A DNA stretch of 64,000 bases from Adiantum capillus-veneris. Its lineage: Eukaryota > Streptophyta > Polypodiopsida > Polypodiales > Pteridaceae. The stretch is from assembly GCA_014529385.2 (NCBI GenBank), contig CM043944.1, positions 53,249,268 to 53,313,267 of the forward strand, read 5' to 3'. Position numbers and translations under genes: made by a program. Below, piece by piece: positions 44,800 through 56,442 of this stretch. Positions within the stretch are counted from its first letter, which is position 1. Each line of letters opens with the position of its first letter. Under the pieces are notes generated by a model that saw only the letters and a list, made by a program, of their open reading frames with translations, did no database searches and was not told where the DNA came from.

Positions 44800-46445
44800 A
44801 TTGCCACACCAGTTTTGGAGAAAGCATTCAATCTTGTTGGTAAATATTTTCTTGATGAAAATATGATGATGGTTGTTGGATTTACACACAAAACATGTAG
44901 GATGGTAGCTATTATTAGCCATGTTTTCCATGATGGACTCGTGACTATTGGAATGATAGTGGCAATGTGTCAAATGGGAATTTCCATTGAACTATTTTTT
45001 GCTTACTTGTGTTAGGAAAATTTAAGCCTTACATAATGTTACACACTTTCTAAGTATGGTGAGAGTAGAATTACCTTTGTACTAGTGCATATATGCTTGT
45101 GAACACTAGGCCAACTTGCCCTTGGATAATCATGACAATCATAAACAATCTAGTTCCGAGCTTCTAATAGAGTTCACAGTCTCCCCTTATGATGACACAA
45201 CATAAGCTTCACATTTTGTTCACACTCGTTCGAGATGGTGAACTTGGTGTTATGCCTCTATCAAGGACGAAAATAGGCTCTCAAGCATTTTTGGCAATAG
45301 AAGATATGATCTTGCACATCAAGATGCAATCCCAACAATTAGAACAACTTGAGCTTCCTTTGTAAATTAGTGCATAGGTCTTTTGAACACTAGGGTGAAT
45401 ACCACCTAGACTACCATGACAATCATATCAAAGCCAGTGCCCAATGTAAGAGCTCAAGGGTTAGTACACACTCTTCCCCTTACGTCACTATATAGGCCTT
45501 ATATGTTGTTAACCTTGCTACAACATTAAGAAAAAAATGGTTATTGGGCATTGCTGGCAATGTAAAACATCATCATAAACATCCTAAAGTAATCCCAGCA
45601 AGGAGAACTACCTTTGTACTAGTACACTATGATTATCATAACACAAAACTTGAACATGTGCAATAATTCCCATATCTCCCACTAGACAAGTAAGGCATAT
45701 AGCTTCCTTGCCAGATTTTGATGCACAATCATACACCGCTTTTGTGGTAGATTTGAGATGTTGAATCTTGGAAACAAGATCACCATAAAACTACATAACT
45801 AGTAAACGTAAAGAAATAGCCTAATTTAGACCATCCGTTATCTAACATTCCTGCTTACTCTTTATCCATGTAACCATCTACACATGCTTCTTTGCCGCCA
45901 AAAAAAAAAGCGTAGCTCTTTTCAATATCATTCAAGTATCTAATCACACCTTATACTGCCTCCTAGTGCTTCTTGCCAAGATACACCACAAATCCACTAA
46001 TGACTTCCTCTATAAATACACAAGTCCCAATCATGTCTTATATCAACAAACCAACAATAGATGCATAATTGTTGTGGCAAAAACAATTTGCTCCTTCCCA
46101 TGTATATCTTCTCTAGATTGTCCATGTATATGTGCCAAGTACTCCATGAGTTGTACTCTTTGCCACTTGGAGCCTAGTCTCTTTTACTTTATCAAACCAC
46201 TTGAATGGGTCATGGATTCCACCACTATAATTTTAGGTAAGCATTCTCCAATCAATAGAAACCCTATCTACACCACTTTTCCTATGAATGTCTCCTATCT
46301 CTACACATATTGTGAAAGAGAGAGCAATGTATCCAATTGACGAGTTAATTAAACGGAGTTTCCATTATCTTGGTTGACTCCATAATTACGTATTTAATTG
46401 CATTATGGTATTAACACTATGAATGCAACCTTAATCTACCCACCA
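44800..46445. other. Unassigned DNA, probably decayed repeats
   Basis: A phrase close to CCTTTGTACTAGTGCA recurs near 45076 and 45612, with a related stretch near 45365, in a context of CATGACAATCAT. No coding signal was recognised. Confidence 0.35.
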
Positions 46446-46470
46446 GGATTTCCAACAACTAGTATCAAAG
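46446..46470 (+). other. LTR-end and primer-binding-site-like sequence
   Basis: TTCCAACA followed by ACTAGTATCAAAGCTC resembles an LTR terminus plus a mutated initiator-Met binding site (normally TGGTATCAAAGC). Its partner LTR was not found. Confidence 0.35.
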
Positions 46471-46569
46471 CTCTATAGAGGTAACTATTTCCTAATCTGC
46501 CTTATCATAGGGAAACTCTCATAGTTAACTTCAATTAAAATATTATGAGGCCCAATAATACCTTGGTTA

Positions 46570-46860
46570 ACTCACGGTCAAAGCAACCCCTATATTGTCT
46601 CGTAGCCTGTAACAATGGTGACTAGGTTGACTGCCTTCTTCTGGCCGTAGAGTCGGGAAGGCGGGATTCACGGGGAGACCGCCCGATCGTAGGGCCTGGG
46701 CGTCCGAACTAATGTGGAAGACATGCCACACATATAAAGGGTCAAGGGATGAGGTGAAGTTCTCATTGTCTTGTTGGCTGGGTAGAGAGCTACACGACCT
46801 ACCCCTCTTGATCAGGTAAGCCCGTAACGGTTTATGCATTTGTAACATTGGTATCAAAGC
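46570..46860 (+). mobile_element. LTR-like segment with primer-binding site
   Basis: A GC-rich segment with a TATA-like CATATAAAGGG (near 46732) ends in TTTGTAACA. TTGGTATCAAAGCTTA (46846 onward) follows, an initiator-Met binding site. The LTR start is not defined and no second LTR was found, so the coordinates are approximate. Confidence 0.45.
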
Positions 46861-48221
46861 TTACACGTAGATTCGTGTGTAAACGGACTCACATACACCT
46901 TAATCCACAAATGATTAAATTAATGAAGATTTGAGGGATAAGGGCGAATTTGAAGCTAAGAGGAATAAGGAGTGCATGGAATAGTGCCCCATAGCTCAAA
47001 GGAGGAAGCTCTCTTGCTCTCTCTTTCTCATAGCTCGCAACTCTCTCTCTCTTCTCTCGCTCCTGTCGACCGCCTTTGCATTGCTCTTGGCTGCCGCAAT
47101 CTACACGCGATTGTAGTTGCTGAACTATTGTTGCTGCTCTTAGTCTTTCATAGAAGCATTATTAATTAAGGTTCAAGATATTAAGCTCACTAACGGATTT
47201 TTCACGTGCGTGGGCAAGGAGGGTTTCTAAGGAAGGATTTTCCACATTGAAGTTCGACTACGAGCTCCATCGGCTACACAATTCTTGGCATGTGGGACTC
47301 TCGTAGTGGATACTACAACGCACTGTCAACCTTGATACTGGTTCGCGACTCTCGAAAGAGAAGGGGATGACTATTTTCCTTTTTTGATAATTGTTAGCGT
47401 TTGTGTGTGCAAATTTCTATTAATCTGTTTTTTCATACATCCTCAAGTTCTCTAAGTTTTGCGGATTCGCTCTTGTTGGCTTCTTGAAATCTTCCAACAT
47501 TTTCAACAACACTTTGATTGATTAAATCAAAATAAATTCAACAAAAACGATCGATTCTATAATCACAACATAGAAAGAGAGAAACATAAACAAGAATCAA
47601 AACACAAAACACCATACTAGGTACGGACCATCCCCCTCAATCAAGATGATTAAGTATTTGCCTTCCACCACTTTATTCATCTCATGGAGCATGAATTACA
47701 ATAATATAAATATATGAAAGACAAGAGAGCAAGAGCTACGCAATCGAGAGAGTGTATGCTATGATTAAGAGCAAAAATTAGCATAAAAGAGGGCAAAAGT
47801 GTATCTTTTGCAACTTTGCTCTGATGGATTTTGATGGCTCCGGTGGCTTCGAGGGGGAGGGGGGGGGTAAAATTGAACAATCAAGAATTTGATTCTTGCT
47901 AAAAAAGTACCGTGCGTGCGAAGACACAATTTTGGGATTCTCTTTCTCTCTTCATGTATGCACCCAAACATAGAAGTGGTTGCTTTTCTCTTAAACTCTA
48001 AGAATAATAGGTAAAGGAGAGTTCTATTTACATTGTTTCTTTTGAATTATTTTTGAGAATAAAAGATAAGCAATATTGATAAATGTTCAAAAGTAATAAT
48101 AGCGATAATAGTCCTCCCCAACAGGGAAGCAATTGCCCAAAAATAGAAAAAATTAGAAAGATACTAAGATGAGAGCAAAAAAACCTTTCTGACATCCAAT
48201 TGGCACTTTCAAGGCCATGAT
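46861..48221. other. Unassigned DNA
   Basis: It includes CT-rich stretches near 47010-47060 and a G run near 47860. It could be the leader of the element whose primer site is at 46846. No protein domain is recognised. Confidence 0.35.
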
Positions 48222-48486
48222 TGTTGGAAATAGGGTTGCAAGGAAACACACACAGCTTGGAGAAGATGAAAAAGCTTAAGGCACACAAAAGAGATTATAT
48301 TTCTTAATGCACAATGGAATGATAAGTTAGACCTAGAATGATGGACATATATACAATGGACAAGGGAAAAACCCTAGAATGATGGACATATGTACGATGC
48401 ACGCGGGAAAAAACCTCCTAGTAAGGGAAAATGGCTCGACAGTCCTAAGTGTGTTCACACACATCACTACCTCATACATGGTAACA
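48222..48486 (-). repeat. 3' LTR of copia element 3
   Basis: On + it reads TGTTGGAAATAGGG...CATGGTAACA, so on minus TGTTACC...TTCCAACA, with TGTT/AACA ends. On minus it is preceded by CCAGGGGGGATT (48487-48500), a polypurine tract. Confidence 0.7.
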
Positions 48487-48781
48487 AATCCCCCCTGGGA
48501 GTGATGCGGTGAATGAGAGCTAGGAAATAGTGTATAGGGTAGTGCCATGCCCTAAGGAATGATCAATCCACAAAGGGGAGTAAGACCCAAGCTTTGCGGA
48601 AAGCTTCCCACTTATCATGAGGCAATGCCTTTGTGAACATATATGCAAGGTTGTCCTGTGTTGGCAAATAATCCAAGCTGGTCCCTCATGTTGAGAGTCT
48701 CTCTCTCACATAATGATAGTGCACCTCAATGTGCTTCGTGTGAGCATGAAAAGTTAGGCTTCTTGCAACTGCCAATGCGCT

Positions 48782-49600
48782 CTAGCTATCAGTGTAGATG
48801 ATGTTGGCAGTGTCTTGTCCAACACCCAAATCAGCCATAAGGTGGTTGAGCCATACACACTCAATTGTATCGACGAATACTCTCTTGTACACAACTTCAC
48901 AATTGGAAGTGGCCACAATAGGTTGCTTCTTTCTCAACCATGATATGCATGAACTATTGAGCACAAAATAGAAACCACTTGTGAACACTCACGTGTCATA
49001 ACAACCAACCCAATCTGAGCTTGCAAAAGCATGCAAATCTGGTGGAAATGATCTCCCCTTGGGTTAAAACAAGCGAAGATGTAAAGTTCCACTCAAGTAG
49101 AAAAAAATCCTCTTGATAGCCTGTCAATGCTTAGACCCTAGGCTATGCATATCTCTCCTAACTTGTGAGACTGCAAATTGAATATCTGGCCGCGTATTCC
49201 ATATATAGATAAGGAATCCAGTAGCAGTTTGATAAAGAGTGACACCGAGACGGGATCACCGGCATCATGAAGACTCAATTTCAAACCCATTTCCATTGGA
49301 GTAGCAATAGGTTTGCAGTCCTCAAGTCCAAACTTAGATAGTAAAGTCTCTATGTAGCTTGTTTGACACAAGGCAATACCCCTATCACATTGCTTAAACT
49401 CTATGCCCAAATAATGATGCAACAGCCCCACGTCTTTCATCTTGAAAGCAACATTAAAATCAGCCTTAAATTTAGCAATATGTGTCTCATTTGGGCCAGT
49501 AATCAGCAAATCATCGACATAAAGAATGACAATGAGAAATACATCACCCTCACGCTATTGTGCAACTCCACTTCCACGAAGGAAAAATGAGCAAAGAGAT
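48782..49600 (-). pseudogene. Copia element 3: end of reverse transcriptase and RNase H
   Basis: On minus the catalytic region reads VILYVDDLLITGPNETHIAKF (about 49545-49470). GLLHHYLGIEFKQ, SYIETLLSKFGLEDCKPIATPM and a decayed DPVSVSLF...SLSIYGIRGQIF follow. A gap with frame changes separates this from RNase H (ISWLRKKQPIVATSNCEVVY, then CVWLNHLMADLGVG and IIYTDS). The YVDD box is intact, but stops after 49138 and frameshifts inactivate the gene. Confidence 0.85.
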
Positions 49601-49607
49601 ACAAGTT

Positions 49608-49843
49608 AAGCTTCTTTGAAGGCTATGTGTTTATTGAACAGTGATCATGGCTTGATAACAAGCTAGCTTTATGATAAATGTATGACAAATTCGATTACAA
49701 AGGGCCAAAGAATGTCTTAATGATGCTAAAAGAGAGTATGTTTGGAGTGATTATAAACGGAAGTTTATGGATTAGAACTGTAGTGCTCACAATGCTCTCT
49801 ACAGGATTGTCTTTACGGCTCATCAATTGGAGCTACGGTGAGG
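49608..49843 (+). repeat. 5' LTR-like repeat of the gypsy element
   Basis: It matches 56443-56674 throughout (shared GTGATCATGGCTTGATAACA and GCTAAAAGAGAGTATGTTTG). Confidence 0.75.
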
Positions 49844-50729
49844 TCTATCCCAGATTGGGCAATTGCAGATGAGGGATTTAGGGATGAAGAAAATGCACGA
49901 TCTTGAAGTGCACATCTTATGGAGCGCGCCGGTCTTTTCAGATTGGCAATTGAAGTTTTGGTTGCCAAGATATTGTTAATTAAAGTTTCATCAGGGGCCA
50001 CTTCTGTACTAGTTTGGTCACCTCGATCAGTGTGCCATTTGAGATTTTTGTGGCTTTGCTAGGGTTTGTACAAAATTTATATAGCATATGAAAGCCATGG
50101 GAGTTGACGGATTGTTAAATGGAGCCCAGATCATGAAGATATCGCGAGTTGAAAGTTGTGCATATATGACGGCCCAATGTAGTGCCATGTGATTTTTGTA
50201 GTTGTTGGAATGAATGGTTGGAAGTCTTGGGGAAACTAAAAGCAGTAATATTTGCATGATTTGGAGTCGGTGAAGTGAAGTTCCAATTGATCTTTGTGGC
50301 TTGATCACCGAGTTGGTGGGTAGTACGCTGCAAGGGCTTCAAGTTGGTGGAAAAATCTTTTTAACAAGGGAGTTTTTGAGGGGTTTAAGGAGCTTTGGAG
50401 GCCTTGGTAGCCTTGGTAGTGCCACGTGGCATGGACTTAGTCCCACATGTGCACTATGATTTGATTGGGGCGGGGTTTTTATAATGCAAGTGAGACCCTC
50501 CATTAGCAATGTGGTGTGAGGGAGTGAGCTCCTAAGCTCCCTAGCTATGGCCTCGCGCTGGCGGGCACTGCTTATGGCGTCGCTTGGCATTCGATGATGT
50601 TTACAACTAGGCTAGACATCGATGATGACACACGATGGCGTCGTAGGGTGATAATGTGGCATGCCTTGTAAGGCCTATTCCCATGTGGTGTAGCAAGGCC
50701 GTGTTATTTTTATCGAAGGGAAACTGTAC

Positions 50730-50755
50730 GGGTTGTCACGGAGCCGTGACAACCC
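50730..50755. repeat. Palindrome in the gypsy leader
   Basis: GGGTTGTCACGG and CCGTGACAACCC are perfect 12-bp arms with a two-base spacer. A G7 run follows. Confidence 0.9.
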
Positions 50756-51129
50756 TCTAGGGGGGGCAATCACATAAGTGCAAGCTAAGTCAAGCCGAGA
50801 ATAGCAAGTGTGCTCGTACATGCAATCTTAAGCTAATAATAGAAAAAGGGGAGTCTGAAAATAGAGTGAAGCTCACACGCCCAAAGGGGGTGCAATTTTT
50901 TGCATTTGGACAGAGATTTTTGGCGATCAAGAAGGAGGATTTTCAAGCAAGGAGAGCAAGGAAGAAGTAGGAGAAGGAGAAGGGTGCTCTCGATCGGGGA
51001 GGACTCTCTTAGTGAGCAAGGAGAGTGTGCGGCGATGGAGAGCATAAACGGAGCTTCACCATCACCTTCTTCTTCATCATCGTAGAACACTTTATATTCA
51101 TCAACACCGAGCATCGACGAACTCTCAAT

Positions 51130-52180
51130 TTCAATGCATGCTAAATTAATTTGGCTTATCTTGAAATTTGGTTGGGGCAGAATGAAAAAGCTAGTGGAAG
51201 AAATGCAACATAATGTTGCTCTTGTGGAAGCAGCTACATAGTATGAACTGCAGATCTACAAAAAGGGAGATGAAGAAGGTGCAGGTGCAAGGGGCCAACT
51301 ATGGACTTATACTTTGAAGACATCAGAAGCAGGAAATGTAACTTATGGGAAATTACGACAAGTAGGGAATCCCATTCAAGAAACCAGAGTGTGGACCGAT
51401 CCAATAAATTCTCTTTCGATATATGCATTTATTGCTAACGCTAATGAGGCTATGGTGGAAGAGAAGAGAAAAAGGGATGAAGACAATGCAGGGACATCAA
51501 GAAGAGCAACAAGATCCAGCAATAGAGGGAAGACAGGCTTGCTCCCAAACCTACTCTTGAAGTGGTTATGGAGGAGGCACCAAAGGACAAGAAGCAAGGT
51601 AAGCGCAGGCAACCCTCTTATAAGCTGAAATATGATATTGAACTGGCTATAGATTTAAAGAAGGTTTTTGAAGAGTGTGTTCTTAATAGTAAAGTGGAGC
51701 TCACATTGGGTGATATTTTGGGAATTGCCAAGCGCTAGTTCCATGAAGAGATCATTGATATTAACAAAAGAAAGCGGCAGATACCAAGTGACCAAGAGCC
51801 AGAGTCAGTAAAGAGCCAGATGATTCGACAGATCGAAGAAATTTTGGATGATTATGAAGAAGAATTTGAAGTGCTTGAAGATCAAGAGTCAAAGCCTGTG
51901 GTGGTTTCAAACTCGATTGTACCTGAGGTAAGAAATGATCATTCTAATGGCGAGGAAGACAATGAAATTATACCCAGTAGTCAATTTTCAAGGACTCATT
52001 GGGCAAGAGCGACAACTAAAACCATTGTGAAGGTTGGTGATATTGAAGAGCTGGTGGTCTTAGCACTTGTAGACGATGGTTCACAAATCAATCTTATGGA
52101 AAAGGGCTTATACCAAAAGGGAAAGCGACCTATTGATGTTGACCACGGTTGGTGGATATGATCTACCAACATGATTCCAT
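51130..52180 (+). pseudogene. Gypsy element: Gag-like region and aspartic protease
   Basis: Frames at 51314-51628 and about 51640-51800 are charged and Gag-like. 51820-52161 begins with an acidic stretch (EEILDDYEEEFEVLEDQE) and continues into a retropepsin-like segment (VKVGDIEELVVLALVDDGSQINLMEKGLY). The catalytic motif is DDGS rather than DTGA or DSGS, and LVDDGSxINLM is its usual setting in this lineage as I recall it. The frame ends at TGA 52159. Confidence 0.6.
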
Positions 52181-52199
52181 GCGATTTATATGGTGCATG

Positions 52200-52910
52200 T
52201 GCAAAGGTTAAGGTAACTATTGGGGATGTTTTTGATGAACAAAACTTTTTTGTACAGGAGCATTCCTTCTATCCACTTTGGTACAACTCAACATTACGTC
52301 TGCATGGATGGAAACAAAGGTGCTAGATGATGGCTCAGCCTATGCAAGGATCTATAGTCGAGATGTTCAATTTATGACTGTATGTCTTGACCATGCTAGG
52401 AATAAAGACAATTTACATGATCATTCATTACCAAAGATACGCAAGAAGTTTAAAGAGCACAAGTCTGCACCATATTTTCTTGGGGTAAAGCGGGACTATG
52501 GTGGTATATGTGAGGAGAACTTCTCACAAAGAGAGACTTTCTCTTTAAGGGTTTTGGGGGTAACATCTGAAGGTTCAGTGTCTTACAGGAAAGTCAATGA
52601 TTCTCCCAAGTGGGAGAAAAGATATGTTTCAAGTATTCAAAGTGAATGGCAGGGATGTGAAGTGCTTGAACTAGATGATGTGATTTCAAGGATCATTGAA
52701 GAGGTATCCTACGTAGATACTATATCAGAGATTGAGGAGATCAGACAATACATGTTACAAAATGGAAATGATATTGTTAAAGTGCACTCAATGAACATGT
52801 ATGAAGAGCTAGACATATACGAGGCACTTATACATATCAAAGAAAATTCGGGTGGAATAGTTGGAGTACAAGTAGAGATGAAGTACAAAACTGCTGCAAA
52901 GAAGTAGGAC
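52200..52910 (+). pseudogene. Gypsy element: protease C-terminus and linker
   Basis: After a frame change, FDEQNFFVQEHSFYPL (about 52228) is the end of the protease fold. The 209-codon frame 52278-52907 follows (TSAWMETKVLDDGSAYARIYSRDVQFMTV...). It is the linker between protease and reverse transcriptase, rich in Glu and Asp toward its end. I recognise no enzyme domain in the second half. Confidence 0.55.
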
Positions 52911-53146
52911 CATTGGCTACACCTCTACCAGAAGGAAGTGATGGGGTGATCAAAGAAGCTTCTCAAAAGCCTATGCTCAAAAATCCAAAGAACATTGGAC
53001 ATAAGTTTTACTAAGGAGACATTGGAGAGGCTGAAGATTGGAGAGGATAGTTTCCTCAACGAAGAGGAAATCAAATGCTTTCAAGGTATGCTCAAAAAAC
53101 ATGATAAAGATTTTGCTTTTGATCCGGATCCAAGTGTTGTTTCACC

Positions 53147-53939
53147 CCCGGGAGATTCACCATGGAAAACTTACCGCACGACGTAAGTGTAGAGGAGGGG
53201 TTTTTTTTTACAGGTTACATAAGTGTATAAGTTAGGGGCAAGCCCCCAATAATTTTATCTCCCAAGCTTAAAAATAAGGGAGGGGGTATCATATTTAAGG
53301 TGGCGGGGAGTGAGAAAAGGAAAAAATGAGAGGAAGTTTTTATGTTTCAAAATTATGGCTTCCCAAAAGAGTCTGCCCTCAAACTTGTGAGTCAATAGCT
53401 ACAAAGATACATGTAAGAACTAGCACTACTTTGTATCAATTTCTTGTTTTGTGATTATAGTTTGCTTGTTGAGGGATGAAAACTTTAAAGAGTTTGTATA
53501 GATGAAAGTTTACAGGGAGAACTTAACACAACTTTATAACATTTTTTTTGAGTAACTTAGATGGGTCAAAATTGGACGAGTAGCCAGAGTGGAGGCTGAT
53601 TGCACGCATAGATTGAAAGTCAAACAAAGATACATTGAGGGTACATCTAGTTATCCATAGAAGAGTGGTTTCTTAGTATGTTGCCAATCACTATGCTACA
53701 CACTCTTTGACTAGTTTTACTTTGTTAGATAATGTGAGACCTAAATTTTATAGGGTATCATAGTTTCCTTCATTTATATGTAAGATAGGGGTATGATAGT
53801 TTTCTTCATTGATTGTCGTATAAGCGTAGAAAGGGGGGTCATATTCCCTAATATGAGTCGTATATAGGGGTTTTATCAAAGTTGTCCGCTCACGGTCGCA
53901 GGTGGCATTCCGTTTTGTATACAGAGTGAATCCCCCAGG
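53147..53939. mobile_element. hAT-like non-autonomous DNA transposon (793 bp)
   Basis: An 8-bp direct repeat GTTTCACC flanks the insert (53139-53146 and 53940-53947). The insert starts CCCGGGAGATTCAC and ends GTGAATCCCCCAGG, a 14-bp terminal inverted repeat with two mismatches. Eight-base duplications and short TIRs are the signature of the hAT superfamily. The gypsy pol reading frame before the left repeat continues after the right one without loss of a codon. No transposase is encoded. The TIR sequence is not the commonest hAT type, so superfamily rests mainly on the duplication length. Confidence 0.75.
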
Positions 53940-53947
53940 GTTTCACC

Positions 53948-54640
53948 TATTATTATATTCACCGTTCCTCACATGCCATGGAGCTTACAACCTATTCCAG
54001 TTCCTAAAGCTCACTTGCCAATGCTTATTGATTTGGTCAATGAGAAGATACAGATGGGTATTTTGGAGCCATCATGTGCACCTCACTCTAATCGATGGTT
54101 CACTATTGCAAAGAAAAATGGTACTTTAAGGTTCATACAAGACATGTGGCTGGTTAACAAGGTAACAATCTGCAATGTGGGTACTAGTCTAATTGTGGAT
54201 GAATTTACTAAGGACTTTGTAGGTAGATCTATTTACACTATGGGAGATCTTTACTCTGAATACGGTTAATTTTAGATAGCTTTAGAGAGCAGGGATCTTA
54301 CTACGATGTGCACACCTCTTGGTTTAGTAAGGATGTGCACTTTGCCATAGGGTGCTACTAATTTTGTAGCTCATATGATGAACTACATGAATAAAGTATT
54401 AAGGGACTTTATACCTCATTTTACTATGCCTTTCATTGATGATCTACTAGTTAAAGGATGTGAAGAAGGGTCCAAAGATGAGGTAAAATATCAGAGGGGG
54501 TGCCGCGGTTTGCTACTCAACATATCGATGATCTTGATACTACTTTATCCGGGCTTGAATAAGTTAACACTTTCAGGGAAAAATCAACTTTTGGTGCTAA
54601 AGAGGCTTTGATTGTGGGGCATATGTGCAGCCCAGAGGGT
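53948..54640 (+). pseudogene. Gypsy reverse transcriptase
   Basis: Motifs in order are IPVPKAHLPMLIDLVNEKIQ, MGILEPSCAPHSNRWFTIAK, NGTLRFIQDM and GRSIYTMGDLYSEYG, then a stop at 54267. After it come CTPLGLVRMCTLP-like sequence in shifted frames and, from 54375, MNKVLRDFIPHFTMPFIDDLL with the catalytic DD pair. The IPVPKAHLP...NRWFTI spelling is characteristic of a distinct gypsy lineage. Stops and shifts inactivate it. Confidence 0.8.
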
Positions 54641-54795
54641 AGAAGGCCAAGTCCAGTTAAAATTGAAGCTATTCAAAAGATGAAAGAAACATGCTCTTCA
54701 GTTTACTGAAGCTCGTCAATTTTTGGGTGTGTGTGTATTCTACTTTATTTGGTTGCCACATTTTGCTTATGTTGTAGAGGTGCTTTTGAATTTTC

Positions 54796-55060
54796 ATGAA
54801 GATTTTAGTCTATATTAAGTCTCTTAACCTTGCAATTTTCTATATTGCAGGTAGAGATAATCTTGTTGCAGATATATTATCAAGGGCCAGGTTTGAAGAC
54901 AAAGAAGAGATGCTTACCACAAGTGATGATGTTGGCATGAAGTTCTACACTTCTGCTTATTTACATGAAAATTGTGGTACGATTGCTCATGTTTTTAAAG
55001 TATTTTCTAAAGAATTCTACAAGGGAGAGTGGCTTTTTGATCGGACGCTACCTTAGCACT
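54796..55060 (+). pseudogene. Gypsy RNase H C-terminus and linker
   Basis: LNLAIFYIAGRDNLVADILSRARF is the classic end of gypsy RNase H. It is followed by a charged linker (TSDDVGMKFYTSAYL, FYKGEWLFDRTLP) to a stop at 55056. The central part of RNase H between 54640 and 54790 is heavily decayed. Confidence 0.72.
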
Positions 55061-55129
55061 ATAACCAAGCAAGAAGGATGGAGTGACGAAGATTAGAAGA
55101 GGATCAAGAAAAAGGCCCATGACTACTTT

Positions 55130-55790
55130 CTAAGGGATGTACATCTATGGAAGCAGCCAAAGCATCCAGGTTGGGTACCGCAGCGGGCTGTTTGCAACAA
55201 AGTGACTCAACAACACGTTATAAAAGAGTTTCATGAGAGCTTATGGGATGGACACAGAGGATTATGGGCAACCTTGTCAAGATCAAGGATTGATACTGGT
55301 GGAAAGGTATGTATAAAGATGTGGCTCAATTTGTGGAGACTTTCCTAGTATGGAAACAATATTCTAATGTGTGACATCGACATGGATTTCATCCCACGTA
55401 TCCACTGGCTATGCATTACAAGTGGGTGGTGGACATGATTACAATGCCAGTAGGTGTTTAGAAAATGAGGGACAATGTTCTTGCCAGAGAAGATCTTACT
55501 AACTAGGTTGAAGGCAGAGCTTTGCGTACCAAAGCTACTAGTTGAGTATGCAAGTTCTTTCTTGAAGATGTTATTTCTAGGTATGGTTGTGTTGGTAAAA
55601 TTAATGCTCATAGAGGAGAGCTGGATGCAAATGAAGCTCGTGAGTTCTTTGCTTGTTTGGGCATTAAATTGGCTCTCATTACAACATACAATCCAGAGGG
55701 TAATGGAAAAAGTGAAAGAGGGCATTCGTCTATTGTTAAGCTTTAGCAAAGACTTGCCAAGGGAATATTGGTGATTGGCCTAACTCTTAC
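55130..55790 (+). pseudogene. Gypsy integrase, zinc-binding and catalytic core
   Basis: HLWKQPKHPGWVPQR, then VIKEFHESLWDGHRGLWAT is the HH part of the zinc-binding domain. WWKGMYKDV and TCLVWKQYSN-type segments follow in shifted frames. The core begins at YKWVVDMITMPVG (first acid present). Around 55590 the segment reads KINAHRGELDANEAREFF, where ADRGEL is normal, so the second catalytic Asp has become His. NPEGNGKSERGHSSIVKL carries the final Glu region. Several stops are present. Confidence 0.75.
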
Positions 55791-56260
55791 CATTTGCTTT
55801 GTGGGCCGATCGTACTACAGACAGTTCTGTTAGTTTTATGCCTTTTGAGTTGATGTATGGGAAAAAAACCCATATGTCTACAGAGGAGGCGGTTATGTCT
55901 TGGACAATAATTCCATCGGAAGAGGGTATGTCTATAGAAGGTTTTCTTGCTCTACATATGTGCGAACTTGAGAGGCATCAGGAAGATATTGAGCAGGCTA
56001 AAGTCAAGCTCAAGGAGGCAAGGTTGAAGAATAAAGCAACAATTGATGGGAAGCATAGACTACGACCTCATGCTATCAAAGTCGGTGACTGGGTACTTGT
56101 TTATGACAGTATCTTGGAGAATCAATACATTGCTATGCAAAAAATGGTTTGGACCATATGTGGTGCTTCATGTTTATGATAATGTAACATAAAAATTAAG
56201 TGAGCTTGATGACATTGTGCTCATGGTGCCTGTTGCGGGAAAAATGATTAAGTTGTTCAA
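55791..56260 (+). pseudogene. Gypsy integrase C-terminal region
   Basis: LWADRTTDSSVSFMPFELMYG, then RHQEDIEQAKVKLKEARLKN and a basic RLRPHAIKVGDWVLVYDS block (55799-56130). After a frame change near 56150 come GPYVVLHVYDN-like and LSELDDIVLMVPVAGK-like stretches. This is the GPY/F-type C-terminus, which binds DNA. The 126-codon frame is the longest pol piece of the element after the linker. Confidence 0.72.
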
Positions 56261-56442
56261 GAAGCAAGAAGGTGGGATTACTCTTGAAGATCTTAGTTCA
56301 GATCAACCTCCAGAAGACAATGCTATGTATGCATCAGATGATGTGTCTGATGATGCTAATTAAGTGTAGCTGGCACAGACCGGAGGCTATGCAGGTTCAG
56401 AGGGGGTGGATGCCATGCAGCTCCGCTTCCATGATGCAAGCT

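Noticed and set aside
53178-53900. Intron in gypsy pol (GTAAGT near 53178, CGCAG before 53900)
   Set aside because: Splicing these sites leads to a stop within a few codons. The 8-bp duplication and inverted ends explain the insert as a transposon instead.
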